Positions 24,461 through 35,670 of a stretch of DNA of 64,000 bases are shown here, one piece after another. The stretch's first letter is position 1, and each line of letters opens with the position of its first letter. Position numbers and translations under genes: made by a program. The notes below the pieces were generated by a model. That model saw nothing but the letters and a program-made list of their open reading frames with translations. It made no database searches and was not told the origin of the DNA. The stretch covers positions 86,472,593 through 86,536,592 of the forward strand of contig OY720639.1 in assembly GCA_963169105.1 (NCBI GenBank), read 5' to 3'. Origin of the DNA: Ceriagrion tenellum (taxonomy: Eukaryota > Arthropoda > Insecta > Odonata > Coenagrionidae).

Positions 24461-24975
24461 TCTACGTGTGTATACTACTGTGCAAGCAGCCGCATGGGCG
24501 TTTAGCAGGGGGTGTTAGGTCACCAGCCGTGTAAAGATTTTGGCAGGTGAAATGGTGAAGTGCATTATGGGAGTGCATTGAGTGGAGTTCAGTTTTTATT
24601 GTGGTCGCTTATTGTGCGTGGAAAGGACGAGTTTCTGTACCAATCTATTAGGCAATATATCTCTCTTATTTTATCGATTCTGTCAGACCTCGGGATATAG
24701 TGCGGCGTCAAATTAATATACACTAGCCGTGTCAAGATGTAAGGGATAAGGTCTTGAAACGTGAAGTGGTGACGTGTATAATGGGAGTGTTTTAATCGGA
24801 GCTCAGTTTTTATTGTGGTAGCTTATTGTGCATGGAAATAACGAGTTAATATACCAATCTGTTCGGCAATGTATCTCCTAAATTTTATCGCTACTGTCAA
24901 CCCTAGAGATGAGGAGTCATGAAAATATTCTGTGTCACTCTGAAACACACCAGATTTGAATTTTTTAAACAAGCC
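24461..24975 (-). mobile_element. (TAGATG)n LINE 3' trailer, internally duplicated
   Basis: The minus-strand trailer (hairpin near 24,485-24,515, terminus ACACGTAGAT at 24,461) is followed by a second copy of the same trailer segment, from CTAGCCGTGTCAAGATGT at 24,726 to about 24,970. The two segments diverge at many positions. Confidence 0.6.
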
Positions 24976-24985
24976 AAGCCTAGCG

Positions 24986-25045
24986 TGAAGCTTGTAGCGT
25001 GTAGCTTTTAGCGTGTAGCTCTAGCGTGCAACGGTAGCAAGTCCG
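24986..25045. repeat. Short tandem repeat of TAGCGTG(T/C)A
   Basis: AGCGTGAAGCTTGTAGCGTG, TAGCTTTTAGCGTGTAGCTC and TAGCGTGCAAC repeat a roughly 15-bp unit. Confidence 0.6.
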
Positions 25046-25730
25046 CCGTAAATGTGCTTATTTCTGTGAATTCCTCGCAAGCATACCATAGTTCTTTCTA
25101 CTTTTGTTTTTTTTTGTTTACTTGGCAGTGCATTTGTATTCGAAATGACACCTTGTGCCGTATTTTCGTTTTGTTCCAATGGGAGCGTCATGGCAGTAAA
25201 TACTCAGTGAGCACGTTAATGGCGAATATGTGGTCGAAATGGCTTGCAAAGACCTGTATCGAAAGAATAATACCAGCAATATCGAAAGATCTTGCGTCTA
25301 TGGTAGCTAGAAAGTGTGTCCATGTATTATGTCCACCAAAATATGTATTCATGGAACTATTGTCATTATTTCGTGCCATTATTTTGGTTTTCAATGGCTA
25401 ACGAGTTCCATCAGATGAAGCTAGATTGTTAAAACCATTAGAAAAAAATACTTTAATTTTTTTTTTGATTTGCACGCTCGCAGAGGTACCCCCTAAAAAT
25501 AAGCCGTTTGACGGTAGTTCCACTGTAAATTATTTCACCTAAGTTTGCTCCTGATAAAAAATAGTTTTTTTTCTACTATCTCCCCACCCATACTCCCCAT
25601 GGATTTTACACGTCTTGCATCCTCTAACTAGAAACGAAACTCTGCCCACGTCACTGAATAATGGTGTTGGTCTAAGCTCATTATGGGCTTTAAAAATAAT
25701 TCCATATTCATTTCGTTTATTCTTGCAATA
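25046..25730. other. No recognised gene
   Basis: A 115-codon plus-strand frame (25,054-25,401) is rich in hydrophobic residues but has no family pattern; the reverse strand is also open in part. Confidence 0.25.
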
Positions 25731-25962
25731 GAGAAGTGAAGGATGCAACGTGAAAATAAACAAGGCAAAGACTAAAATCCTGGTGTGCGGAAGAGAAAAG
25801 CTGGATTCGGAAGTCTCACTTAGAGAGAGAAATTAAAGCAAGTGGACTCCTTCGCCCATACATTGATTCGGTAGGACCATCACGTGGGATGGAAGAAGTA
25901 CAACGGATATCCAGGGGAGAATAGTCCAAGCCAAAAAGGAGTTCGTGGTTATAAGACAACTA

Positions 25963-26766
25963 CAGTAGACCCCCGCTTTACGACGGGTTCGACTTACGAT
26001 GGATTCGACTTACGAACCCCCTCGTACTACGGCAGATTAGATCGCGCCAATAAAATTAGAGAGCTAGATTGTAGAACCGATAGGTATAAAATGTCATTTT
26101 TTCCGCGTACCATTCGGGACCATAACAGCTGTGATCGTCGTCATGAATAGTTCGAGTAGTGAAATTAGGCAGACAGTAAATCTTTCTCATTATATTCTCT
26201 CTTCTCTTATTTATGCATGATGTAAATATTGATGTTCTTATTTTTGCATGATATTTTGAATCTGTAGTAGTAGTCTTTGTATCCCTTGCATGTTGGAACG
26301 ATTGAAGATAGAATGTTTCTTGGTACGTAGATTTTTGATTGGCGCTTTGCATGTGTGGTACGCGGGTTTCAATGTTAATTCGGTGTTCTACCATATCATT
26401 CATGCATGCCTGGTGTGGAAACACCCCCTGCCTCACACCCTTTGGATGGCTTGCAGGGTATGACGTAGATGTAGATGTAGATGTACGATCTGAGCTGATT
26501 TTGCGCGCGCTTTTCAAAATTTAAAATTCTCCGATTTTGTTTTAAAAATCGATGGTGTTTTACATATTGGTTTAGTAATATTTTAAATAATTTTAATCCA
26601 GGATATTTCGTATGCATTAGCCCTGACGCGTACACTGAATGGATTGGCACTGATGCTCTTTAAATCGATTCCTCGTCCGGAAATAATGCCGATTCAACAT
26701 ACGATGGAATTCGCTTTACGATCGGTCCTCCGGAACGGATTAATATCGTAAAGCGAGGGTCTACTG
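25963..26766. mobile_element. Tigger/pogo-type element (TA target site) split by a LINE tail
   Basis: The ends CAGTAGACCC(C/T)CGCTTTACGA are inverted repeats flanked by TA at 25,961-25,962 and 26,767-26,768. Subterminal CTTACGATGGATTCG and CGATGGAATTCG also pair. No transposase was seen. Confidence 0.8.
26035..26485 (+). mobile_element. LINE 3' end nested inside the Tigger-type element
   Basis: It reads RANKIRELDCRTDRYKMSFF, PRTIRDHN, then a trailer highly similar to 9,740-10,020, the terminal hairpin (CCCTGC ... GCAGGG) and three TAGATG units. Confidence 0.75.
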
Positions 26767-27204
26767 TATTGTGCTCAAAGAAAATATGACCACAAAACTA
26801 GAAGCAGTATGTGAAAACATACGTGTGGAGCGTAGCACTCTATGGATCGGAAGCATGGACCATTCGAGAGAACCGACTAGACGAATTCGAAACCTGGTGC
26901 TTTAGTATGATGCTGAAGATAAAATCGACGGACAAAATAAGAAATGTAAGTTAACAGAAGAGTAGGAGAGGAAAGGACCATATGGAACACCATGCAGAAA
27001 AGGAGAACAAGATGGATTGGACACTCCCTGAGGCGCGATGGGTTTGTAGAGAACGTAATTGAAGGTAAAATAGAGGGAAAAGTCCGCAGAGGAAGACGCA
27101 GGAATACGTTCAAATAAATAGTGAAGCACATAGGAAAAGCTACCAGGAAATAAGGGAACTAGCATTAGATAAAGAAGGTTGGACGGCTGCAGTCAACTAA
27201 CCTT

Positions 27205-27297
27205 AGACCTGATGATGTCGCCTAGACAACGAAACCGGTCCGTTAAGAACTAAAATATCTGAAAAAAGACCGGGTAATTTTAAAATTTAACCAATCT
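27205..27297. mobile_element. Half of a fold-back element inserted in the RTE trailer
   Basis: CCTGATGATGTCGCC, ACGAAACCGGTC and AAAAGACCGGGT sit between GCAGTCAACTAACCTTA and AGGACTGAACGACC, which are contiguous in other RTE copies (for example 37,985-38,010). Confidence 0.6.
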
Positions 27298-27456
27298 AAG
27301 GACTGAACGACCAATGAATAACAAACTTCTATTGTAGCAACATAAGCGCAACAATAAATGATAGATATTTTCGAAACAATTAGCTTATTATTTGATTAAA
27401 AGCAAATAAAACTATCTTTGTTAACTTGGTGGTATGTTTGCAAAGTCATATTTAGT

Positions 27457-27590
27457 GGTAACTTCAACTACACCACAAAAAACACACAAAAACATAACCC
27501 GGGTTTCAATCATCAGGTGTTGATGATACATATCTATCGAAACCCGGGCCGTGCTTTTGTGTGTTTTTTTGTGGTCTAGTTAAAGTTACC
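27457..27590. repeat. 134-bp fold-back element
   Basis: GGTAACTTCAACTA, CACCACAAAAAACACACAAA and CCCGGGTTTC are mirrored by GAAACCCGGG, TTTGTGTGTTTTTTTGTGGT and AGTTAAAGTTACC. The loop contains CATCAGGTGTTGATGATA. Confidence 0.8.
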
Positions 27591-27799
27591 TTTAACTATG
27601 ACTGATTAAAAGCGTCATATTTTCTTTAGGAAACAAATTAATTATAAGGGGAATAATTGACCCCTATCGGTACCAAGAGGTCTGCCGCAAAGTCCGGTAC
27701 TTCTCGCGTTAATACGGCGGGAAATGATCGTTTCTCAATTTGGGTTTGGTATTTCCGCCCTGCCTACTCAATGCTTGCATGCGCTACTCACGTGAAAGT

Positions 27800-27925
27800 T
27801 TATGGACCAAGTAAATGGGAAAGTACACAGGAAGAAATACGAGGGAGTATGGGAACTAGCATTAGGTAGGGAAAGGTGGAGGGCTGCAGTCAACCAATTC
27901 TAGCATTGAACGACCAATGAGGATG
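27800..27925 (+). mobile_element. RTE-type LINE 3' terminus
   Basis: It encodes a decayed ..EEIRGSMGTSIR segment, then GGAGGGCTGCAGTCAACCAA, a short spacer and GAACGACCAATGA. Confidence 0.65.
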
Positions 27926-28724
27926 AGGTAATTTTAAATTGGCTTACTTTTAAAAAGTTTAAAAACGTTAATATTTAAAATTTATTGCATGCGTATTCCA
28001 CTATTATTTGCCGTTTATTCTTGCAGTGGATAATTGCGTAGCGTTTTATTTTTCTTGCGTGCGCAGATAGGAGGATGGGTACTCGAAAGTCCGGCTGGGA
28101 GATTTTTTTGGGGGTTGTTTTTTTTTTTATATCTCGTGATAGTGTGTCTGGGGAAGTTAAAAACCTTGATGAGATCAAGGTCGAGAGGTTAATGTGTGAC
28201 GTGATGGCCTCTTTAAAAAAGAAATTGAAGATCGTCCGACGCGTGCTTTTTTATTCGGGTCGGCTCCTTTTTTGATATCAGTTTTTTTGAACGGTCGGAG
28301 GGAAATACGTCGTTTAGTTCCTCGTACATCTCATTAGTGGCGGAGTTGATAAAGTGGGATTTAATATTTTATACTTAGAATGCATTTTAACTTTTCACAC
28401 ATATGACTAAAGGGTGTATTTTCGTAATTATTCCCTCTTCATCGCATTAAAGCGCAATATTTTGTAGTCCTTAACTGTAACCTAGGAGATGGATACACAT
28501 CATCCTAGTTTATGTAAGATTACTTTTGAAATGTTGGTATACACAGTTTACGAACATGGCAGTCATAGTGCTTCTTTTATTCATGGTGCATAACTTTTGC
28601 TCCGTAGAATAGGTTTCTTAATTGCATTAAATAACAAAATAACTAACGAATGATCTCTCGTGGAGCAAGCATATTCGGGAAATAACTTGCCAAGCTAATT
28701 CTAAAATTGGGATATGTAAAAGGA
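27926..28724. other. No recognised gene
   Basis: A 66-codon frame at 28,075-28,275 (KSGWEIFLGVVFFF...) overlaps an opposite-strand frame; neither is recognisable. Confidence 0.25.
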
Positions 28725-29455
28725 GTACCTTGAAAGTGTGAAGATAAAGTCAGAAAAATCAGCTACTTCTCCCTCTCTGTTAGACCCCACTTAGAATACG
28801 CTGCCAGCGTTTGGGATCCTCTTGAGGTTGGCTTAAAACTTGACTTGGAACGCGTGCAGAGAGGATCAGAAAGACACGTGAAAGGCCGTTATGATGGTCT
28901 CGTTCGTGTTGCTGACATCCTGCAACTTCTGAGATGGGAATCCCTTTAAGGCAATCGATTGAAAATTGGACTCAATCTTTTATGCAAATGGAAAACCAAT
29001 TTATTTTATGACGAAGTTAGTAATATCTTATGAACTTCAACATACTACGGTATATCAGATCATGAGAATTAAAATTAGGGAAATAGGCCGCAGAGCAGAA
29101 CTGTTTAAAATTTAGTTTTTCCGCGATCGATTAGAGGACATTATGGCTGCCGAATGACTTTTAAGTAGGTTAGTTGTCAGGTAGTGTAGGTAATTAATTG
29201 AAGTTATCCCAAGTACTTGTTTCTAAATCTGCCGCGTAGCACTAACATCATGTTTTGCGTGTTCCCTGCATGACTCGTATATCACGTTTACTTAGTTGTA
29301 TCATACATTAGTTCAAGAGTTTAAATGGTACTGGTAGCATACCTATAGTGTAGTGCATAATGGTGAAAGCTAATTATTACACAGTGCTTGATGGTAATTA
29401 ATTGCCACCTGCCAAACACCCTTGCGGTGGCTTGCAGGGTAACACGTGGATTAAA
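28725..29455 (+). pseudogene. CR1/Jockey-type LINE 3' part
   Basis: KISYFSLSVRPHLEYAASVW, DPLEVGLKLDLERVQRGSE, VADILQLLRWESL, then a decayed tail (FPRSIRGHYGCR) and a trailer ending in a hairpin CACCTGCCAAACACC / GGTGGCTTGCAGGG near 29,405-29,440. The (TAGATG) tail is degraded. Confidence 0.65.
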
Positions 29456-29529
29456 TAGCGTTTTTATTCAAAAAATTATAAATTTTTCTCCCATTCCAAC
29501 AAAAACGTCTTTTCTTGGCAACCTGAGAG

Positions 29530-30415
29530 ATAACTTTGAGCGGGATATATCGCTCTGGCCTTTTAAGGCTTATACACGACTTTGAAGCTCTGTTATCGGA
29601 CCTTAACAACGTTCATTCGCGGTGCCAGGAGTGGGGATTAGAATTAAATATCAGCAAATGCACCATAGTTCTTTTCCTGCGAAAGTCATCACAAAAATGC
29701 CATACCTATACTGTGGGTGGAGTGAACCTAAAATCTTCAGATACAGTAAAATATCTTGGAATTACCTTAACGTCTGATATATCGTGGGGATTACACATAC
29801 AGAACATATGTGGCGCAGCATTAAAGAAACTAGGTCTTATTAAACGTATAATAGGAAGGTCCTCGGATGAAAAAGTAAAAGAGAGATGCCACTGCGCTCT
29901 GGTTAGGCCACATCTCGAATACGCCGCGAGCATTTGGGATCCTGGTCAAATAGATTTTGCCAAAAAAATTATAAAATAATATATAAAAAGCAGCGCGCTT
30001 CGTTAAAAACTGCTACGAGCGTACATAAGGTGTCTCACAACTTTAAGAGGGATTTAGGTGGGAGCCCCTAGAGACTCGGAGGCTACACACTAGGCTTAGG
30101 TTGCTCGATAAATTCAGAACTGATATTTTTCAGAGCGACATAGAGAATATTATCATGACTTCTCACTACATCTCTAGGTCTGACAGAAGCGATAAAATAA
30201 GAGAGATACACTGCCGAACAGATAGGTACACAAACCCGTTCTTCTCGTACACAATAAGCGACTACAGTAAAAACTGAGCTCCACTAAATACACTCCCATA
30301 ATACACGTCACCATTTCATCTCCAAAAACTTATACCTTTACACGACTGGTGACCTAACACCCCCTGCCACACGCCCATGCGGCGGCTCGCAGGGTAGTAT
30401 GTAGATGTAGATGTA
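29530..30415 (+). pseudogene. (TAGATG)n LINE 3' part
   Basis: CQEWGLELNISKCTIVLFLR, VKYLGITLTSDISWGLHIQ, LGLIKRIIGRSSDEKVKER, RPHLEYAASIWDPGQIDF, then a break near 29,965 and a trailer with the terminal hairpin (near 30,360-30,393) and three TAGATG units. Of the 147 codons from 29,536 the first third is out of register with the RT core. Confidence 0.7.
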
Positions 30416-30487
30416 TGTTCGTAGCTCTTATGCTAACTTGAGGTGTTTAGTTTTGAGATAGTGTCTCTGGGCCTCCTTGCCGAAGGG

Positions 30488-31690
30488 CCTAAAATAATTA
30501 TTAAATAAATAATTTTTTTAACTACCACGTTTTTAAAACGGAATGGGAAGTATAAGATAATATCTCATAGCCCTATGAAGTTTTAATACCCCATACAGAT
30601 TTCGAAACCTATACGGATTGTCCTGAAAATTTGTGATTGTGGATTTTATTAGCTATGAAAATACTCGAAAGAGATAAATCGAAAATCAACGGGTGCATAA
30701 AATTGATAACTGATGCATGAATAGTTCACCTAATTCACTTACAATTTCACTGTAGTGCAAATGATGTGAACTGTTGTGTAGGTTTTGTCTACGACAGCAC
30801 ACACTACACTCCTTACTATTATCTATTGCATATGCCCCGCGTTTCGTTGTAAATCTGACAAGTATTTTCATATGTTGTGGATGGCGTTAGCATAAGTGCG
30901 ACAGATGAAGTGAAATACCTGGGAGTTACGATAACTTCGAACCTATCGTGGGGGACACATATAAGAAATATTTGTGGCAGAGCCCTGAAGAAACTAGGAT
31001 TTGTCAAGCGTGTTGTGGGAAGATTTTCGGATGATAAAGTGAAAGAGAGATGCTATTTCGCACTCGTCCGGCCACACCTTGAATATGCAGCGAGCATATG
31101 GGATCCGGCGGAGAAAGACCTAGTCCATGAACTTAATAAAATAGAAAGGAAAGCTGCGCGATTCGTCAAAAACTGCTACGGCCGAACAGAAAGCGTTACA
31201 CGGATTTTGAACGATTTAGGGTGGGAGCCGCTAGAGACTCGGAGGCTACGTGCTAGGCTTAGATTGCTTGAGCAATTGAGAATGGATATCTTTCAGAGCG
31301 ACACGGAGAACATCATATTAGAACCACATTAAATTTCCAGGTCCGACAGAATCGATAAATTAAGAGAGATATTTTTCCGAACGGATAGGTATGGGAATTC
31401 GTTTTTCCCCCGAACAATTAAGGACTTTAATAAACGCTAGGCGGAACTTTGTTCTTTTTTTTGTTGACGGCTGGTGTCCTAAAACCCCCCGCCACACGCC
31501 TTTTTAGGCGGCTTGCGGGGTAGTATGTAGATGTAGATACCTATTAGAATTCACATGTACAAATTTTTGGGACAATCTGTATGGGGTTATAAATTTATAT
31601 GAAGCTAGGAGAAATTATTTTATAAGTCTTAGTCCGTTTTAATAACGTGGTTGTTTAAAAAATTTTATTTAAATAATTATTTTCCATTAA
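30488..31690. repeat. Inverted-arm element split by a LINE
   Basis: The arm at 30,488-30,640 (AATAATTATTAAATAAAT, ACCACGTTTTTAAAACGG, CCCCATACAGATT, TGTCCTGAAAATTTGTG) is the inverse of that at 31,550-31,690 (CACATGTACAAATTTTTGGG, AATCTGTATGGGG, AACGTGGTTG, AATAATTATTTTCC). The LINE at 30,860-31,538 occupies the centre. Confidence 0.65.
30860..31538 (+). pseudogene. (TAGATG)n LINE 3' part, best-preserved C-terminus
   Basis: A 151-codon open frame (30,877-31,332) reads EVKYLGVTITSNLSWGTHIR, LGFVKRVVGRFSDDKVKERC, RPHLEYAASIWDPAEKDLV, NKIERKAARFVKNCYGRTES, DLGWEPLETRRLRARLRLLE. It is followed by FRTDRYGNSFFPRTIKDFN, a hairpin CCCCGC ... GCGGGG and GTATGTAGATGTAGATA. It is 5'-truncated before the RT core. 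Confidence 0.75.
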
Positions 31691-32494
31691 CACTCCCAAG
31701 TACGGTTGTCACTGACTTCGCACCGTGTGCGGACCTTGGGTACACCAGGACCCAGTCTTTTAAACTCGACTTCTAGTCACAATATTCACTACCCTAGTGA
31801 GAAATGAATGAGTATGAAATAAGGATAATTATTTAGCCGAAGAGGTGTAAATATAATATGTACTTCAGAATTGAAACACTTAAATTCACATTGAAATAAA
31901 TATGAAACGATTTTTAAATGGACATTATTTGGATAAAACAAAAAAATTGTTGAAAATGAGATTTAGCTATTTGAAACACGTTGACTTTCTTCTTCTCTAA
32001 TAAATATTCAGGCTCCCATTTCAGAATAACTAGGGCCACGTACAGAGAACGGAGAGGAAGTTAAATTTAGCACAATAATCACACCAGGAAAACGCCCCTC
32101 ACACATCGAGATCTTGTCGATATAAACTCCTGATTCCATCCGAAGAGCTTCCATATTCGAAAAGAGAAACGGATTCTGTTCGCGTCCGTTGTTGTGGTGT
32201 CTCTATATATTCTCTATTATATTCCAGATTTATTGAAGAGTAATAAAAACGACGTGAACAGCGTAGACACATCGAGAAAACTGAAAATCGAGTCCTCAAG
32301 AACACGAGAACAATTACAATTTGTTGCAGTGGCGTGATGAGTGAACTGAATTTGTCAAGTCTTGGAGTCGCCCCGTCATTACCGCGATAAAAGTTACACA
32401 ACGTAGAGTACGGAGCCGGGTCCTAGAATATCCTCAGTGTTATACTGTCCGGGGAATCCTATAATTGAAATAAACGCATAGTTTTGTGCATGAA
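31691..32494. other. No recognised gene
   Basis: TTAACACTCCCAAGTACGG at about 31,687 resembles a piggyBac-type end, but no partner was found. A 100-codon minus-strand frame at 32,099-32,401 is unrecognised. Confidence 0.25.
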
Positions 32495-32860
32495 TATACA
32501 TAATGGATTTAAATGTTTTAATTGTTGCCTAGGCTAAGCGTTGCCTAAATTTCCACATTTAGTTCACCCAGTCCTTGGCGCTACTTAGAAAAAAGTCTTT
32601 TCACTTGAATCGTAAATGGCCGTGGTTAATTGTTGTTAACGCGAGAAAGTGTGTAATTACATCCCCCGAATGGTATTAAATTTTTATCCGCCGCATTATG
32701 ATTACTGGTAAGTAAAACCGGTAAGACGTGTTTATTCACAATCTGTCGACTGTATTTACATTTGAACTGCCGTCTTTCATCACTATGCAGCGCCACAATT
32801 CAAAAAGTTGATTGTTTAAGGAATTCTTGACATTAGTTTTTGTCGACGAGTCAACATGTA
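32495..32860. repeat. Dispersed repeat, copy 2
   Basis: It matches 12,841-13,770 in order but lacks the roughly 530-base segment containing the THAP-like frame. Confidence 0.65.
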
Positions 32861-32994
32861 TGAGGAACATGTCGACGAGTCATCATGAGTCCATGATGTA
32901 TTATCATGGTTTTATGTTAGATTTTAAACTCCAAATATGATTCTCTTGGAAAACGTAAAGTATCAATTACTTTAAAAACAATTGAAATGATTAT

Positions 32995-33100
32995 TTTTTA
33001 AAACCTATTTCTCGGGTCTCTGGAGACCCGAGGTTCGTACTCCGAGTGTTAAAACTAGCTCTAGCTAAAGTGTTAAACCCACCACCATTTTCTTGGACTA
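32995..33100. mobile_element. Possible piggyBac-type end with hairpin
   Basis: TCGGGTCTCTGGAGACCCGA is a hairpin, followed by CTCCGAGTGTTAA. Read inverted, TTAACACTCGGAG looks like a TTAA-associated terminus. Confidence 0.35.
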
Positions 33101-33313
33101 ATTACGTTTCTCTGCATGTGGGCAGTTTAAATAATTTCGATAGTAATAATCTGTCGCGGGAAACCTTTTTATAGTATTGAGAATTGTAGGGTGTGTATAT
33201 ATGAGTGTATCGGAAGCACAGAATGCAAGGAAGGATAGATCTCTGCGGAGGAAATTTTTAAAAGCAGAGTCAGCTTTACAGGCCTATCACCGCGAGTCAA
33301 ACTTTATTTTCAA

Positions 33314-33466
33314 CAAAGGGTTGAAATTCGCCATGAAAAAAAAACCATTCGACTCGACCGGGATTCGAATCCGGATCTCCGCACCTGACCGGCAGTTGGA
33401 AGATCTGAGTTCGTATCCCGGTCAAGTCAAATGATTTTTTTAAAAATGCAGAATTTCATCCCTTGG
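33314..33466. repeat. Inverted pair of tRNA-like T-arm sequences
   Basis: The arms of about 66 bp run from AGGGTTGAAATTC to GGATTCGAATCCGGATCT and back. Each arm carries a B-box-like core (GGATTCGAATCC on the left, GAGTTCGTATCCCGG on the right), so two tRNA-derived 3' halves face each other. No full cloverleaf exists, so it is not a tRNA gene. Confidence 0.6.
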
Positions 33467-33687
33467 TGTATATGCACCCGTGCGAGTGGCTTCGTACCAT
33501 ATCATTCGCAATTGTAATGATTGGTAAATTCATTTTATTTTGCATTCCAGCGAAATGAAACGACCTGACTGGTGCGATATTCTTTCCGTGGACCAGGCTC
33601 AAATTCGTGGTTTTTTTTTACTTCGCATTACCTACCATTTGAGCGAGATAGTTCCCTAGTCTCAATGGAAACCACATTTTAATTATA

Positions 33688-34333
33688 CACCGAAAGAAAA
33701 ATATTCTAAAATGTAGAGGAGGAACGGTCCTCTTTCCAAATCCTCTCAAAATTTCCTCTTACTTTGAGAATATTCCTCTTCCCTTAAGAGGATCTATGTT
33801 TGCGTTCTAATTGACGTTCCTCTCCCAATATTCCTCTCAATACAAGACTATTATTCTTGGGTTGAGAGGAATAAAAGGATTAAAAGTAAGATGTCACGTA
33901 TGAAGTGGAAAGGAATACAGGGTTGGCATCCAGAATCAACAGAAGTGCTGTAGTCTTTTAAACCGTAATTAGGGGAGATGAGGCGAGCGCCGCGAGCGGA
34001 ATTATGTGCGTGCAAAATGGCATCGTGCTCTGTATTTGGCTCCCAAAACAGAATAAATCAGAAATATAAACAACAGTTCTAGAGTTCTAGTTCCAGTAGA
34101 GGAATTTTTGAGAGCATTGCTATTCAAAGTAGAGGAAATTTTGAGAGGAATTCTCGGCATTGTAGAGGAAATTACCTTCTATACTGAATACGATCCTCTA
34201 AGCATGAGAGGATTCCTCTCTGGAGAGGAAATCCCTCAAATACTTAGAGGAATGCTTTGGTTACCATATAGTAGCGGAAAATCCGCTAATATATGTAGGA
34301 TTTCGCTAATTTTAAGAATACTTTTTTTCGGTG
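33688..34333. mobile_element. MITE, 646 bp, TA target site, with documented empty site
   Basis: The ends CACCGAAA(G/A)AAAAATATTCT are inverted repeats flanked by TA. The host sequence GAATTATACGTTTTAAT at 10,093-10,110 is the uninterrupted paralogue. The interior is full of AGAGGAA/TTCCTCT words in both orientations. Confidence 0.85.
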
Positions 34334-34339
34334 TACGTT

Positions 34340-35660
34340 TTAATGTAAGCAGCTGTAGGTAGCATGAAATAAATGTTACATCCTTAATGCTGCAATATTA
34401 TACTTTTTATCTGACTGAAATTCTTATTAAATAAAATATAAATATCCCTATAAGTCTAGTTTCTCATTTTTTTCTGCGGGGTTTGTTTAAAACTCCTTCA
34501 GAAGGGAAGTTTTTTTTTATTCTGAAAAAATTCTGTGGTGACAATATGATTTATTTTCAAAAATGGTTGAGAAAACGTACAAACTACACACACTGTTTTT
34601 TGACGACATATATGTGTTATAAATGCCTCATTTTTTAATTAATGTCTCTCTAGAGTTCATGCACCTACCATTTTCCAAGTGAAATGGCTGGTACTTTTGA
34701 CAAATATCTTGGAAAGCAGTTCGATAAGGGGCTAATATCTTGATATCTTCGGAAGGGTGAGGTATTTTTCATTAAAATGAGACTAAATTCATTGATTTCG
34801 AGGTGACACGATATTTCGCTTAAACTACCTTTAGTCAACATTTCATTTTCAGCGTTTGCACTTTGACTTGTAGCTTGTTCAGGAGGTGCTCGATGAATCC
34901 ATTAATCAGAACAGATCAGTTGGGAGTTGAGGGAAGTATTACATAGTAAACGGAAGAAGAATAGGTAGGAACTCAAAATTGAAGAGTTTGTTTTCCTCTA
35001 AGCGAGGGCTTACTCCGGCAAGTTACTTCCGCAAGTTTATTCTGCTAGTGTTTGCGGGGGATTTCACTGTGACGACACAATTTTCACAAGATCGGTTGCC
35101 ATTTGCGCCGCCAACAATGGACTTCTGCGAAGGACAACTCCGTTACTTCTAAAAGTTCTGCGTGAAGACTTGCTGAGTGTTTTACGCCTGCAGTTTACGT
35201 CAAAAGTCGCTTGCTGCCTGTGAGTTGCGCAAATAACCTGCAAAATCAACTTTGAGAAAAAGGGGGCCAAGTGATTCGCGGAGTTGCGTCTCATCCGACG
35301 GCCGAAGCTCTGAACTTGGTTGGCTCAAAAGAAGGAATTCCTCCTCGGAATAAGAGATATAATTGGGGTTTCTACTGCGAAATTAAAGCAACTGCCGGTA
35401 TTCGAACCCAGGCCCTTCGTTGTGGTGCCCTTTTCCTTCGGCAGCACACCAATCCGATGTTTGGTATTTATTGTTATTCGATGAAATCTTTTGGCCTCCC
35501 TCGATTCAGCACAAAAATTCTATTCTTTTTTCTCATCCTCTTTGCTCAGTTTCATTTCTCTCCTTTGCCTCACTTATGATACTCATCACCTCTTTTATTT
35601 GTCTCCTTACTGAGGAGTTAGGTGGTGCGATTACTGATTTTTCCTGCTAGTTGTCGCAAT
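34340..35660. other. No recognised gene
   Basis: At 35,395-35,415 the inverse of GGGTTCGAATACC resembles a polymerase III B box, perhaps a SINE scrap. Open frames of 76-102 codons overlap on both strands without support. Confidence 0.25.
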
Positions 35661-35670
35661 TGGCATCTAA

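Larger units (their letters stand above)
25735..27325 (+). pseudogene. RTE-type LINE 3' part carrying three nested insertions
   Basis: INKAKTKILVCGRE, TITWDGRSTTDIQGRIVQAK up to 25,960, then a gap filled by a Tigger-type element, then ALYGSEAWTIRENRLDEFET, MMLKIKSTDKIR and the trailer GGCTGCAGTCAAC near 27,186. The last part, AAGGACTGAACGACCAATGA, resumes at 27,298 after another insert. Stops are frequent. Confidence 0.75.

Noticed and set aside
25054..25401. 115-codon hydrophobic frame
   Set aside because: No recognised motif; overlapping open frame on the opposite strand; probably chance.
33345..33430. tRNA gene suggested by a GGATTCGAATCC box
   Set aside because: Only T-arm-like halves exist, arranged as an inverted repeat; no D-arm, anticodon arm or acceptor stem.
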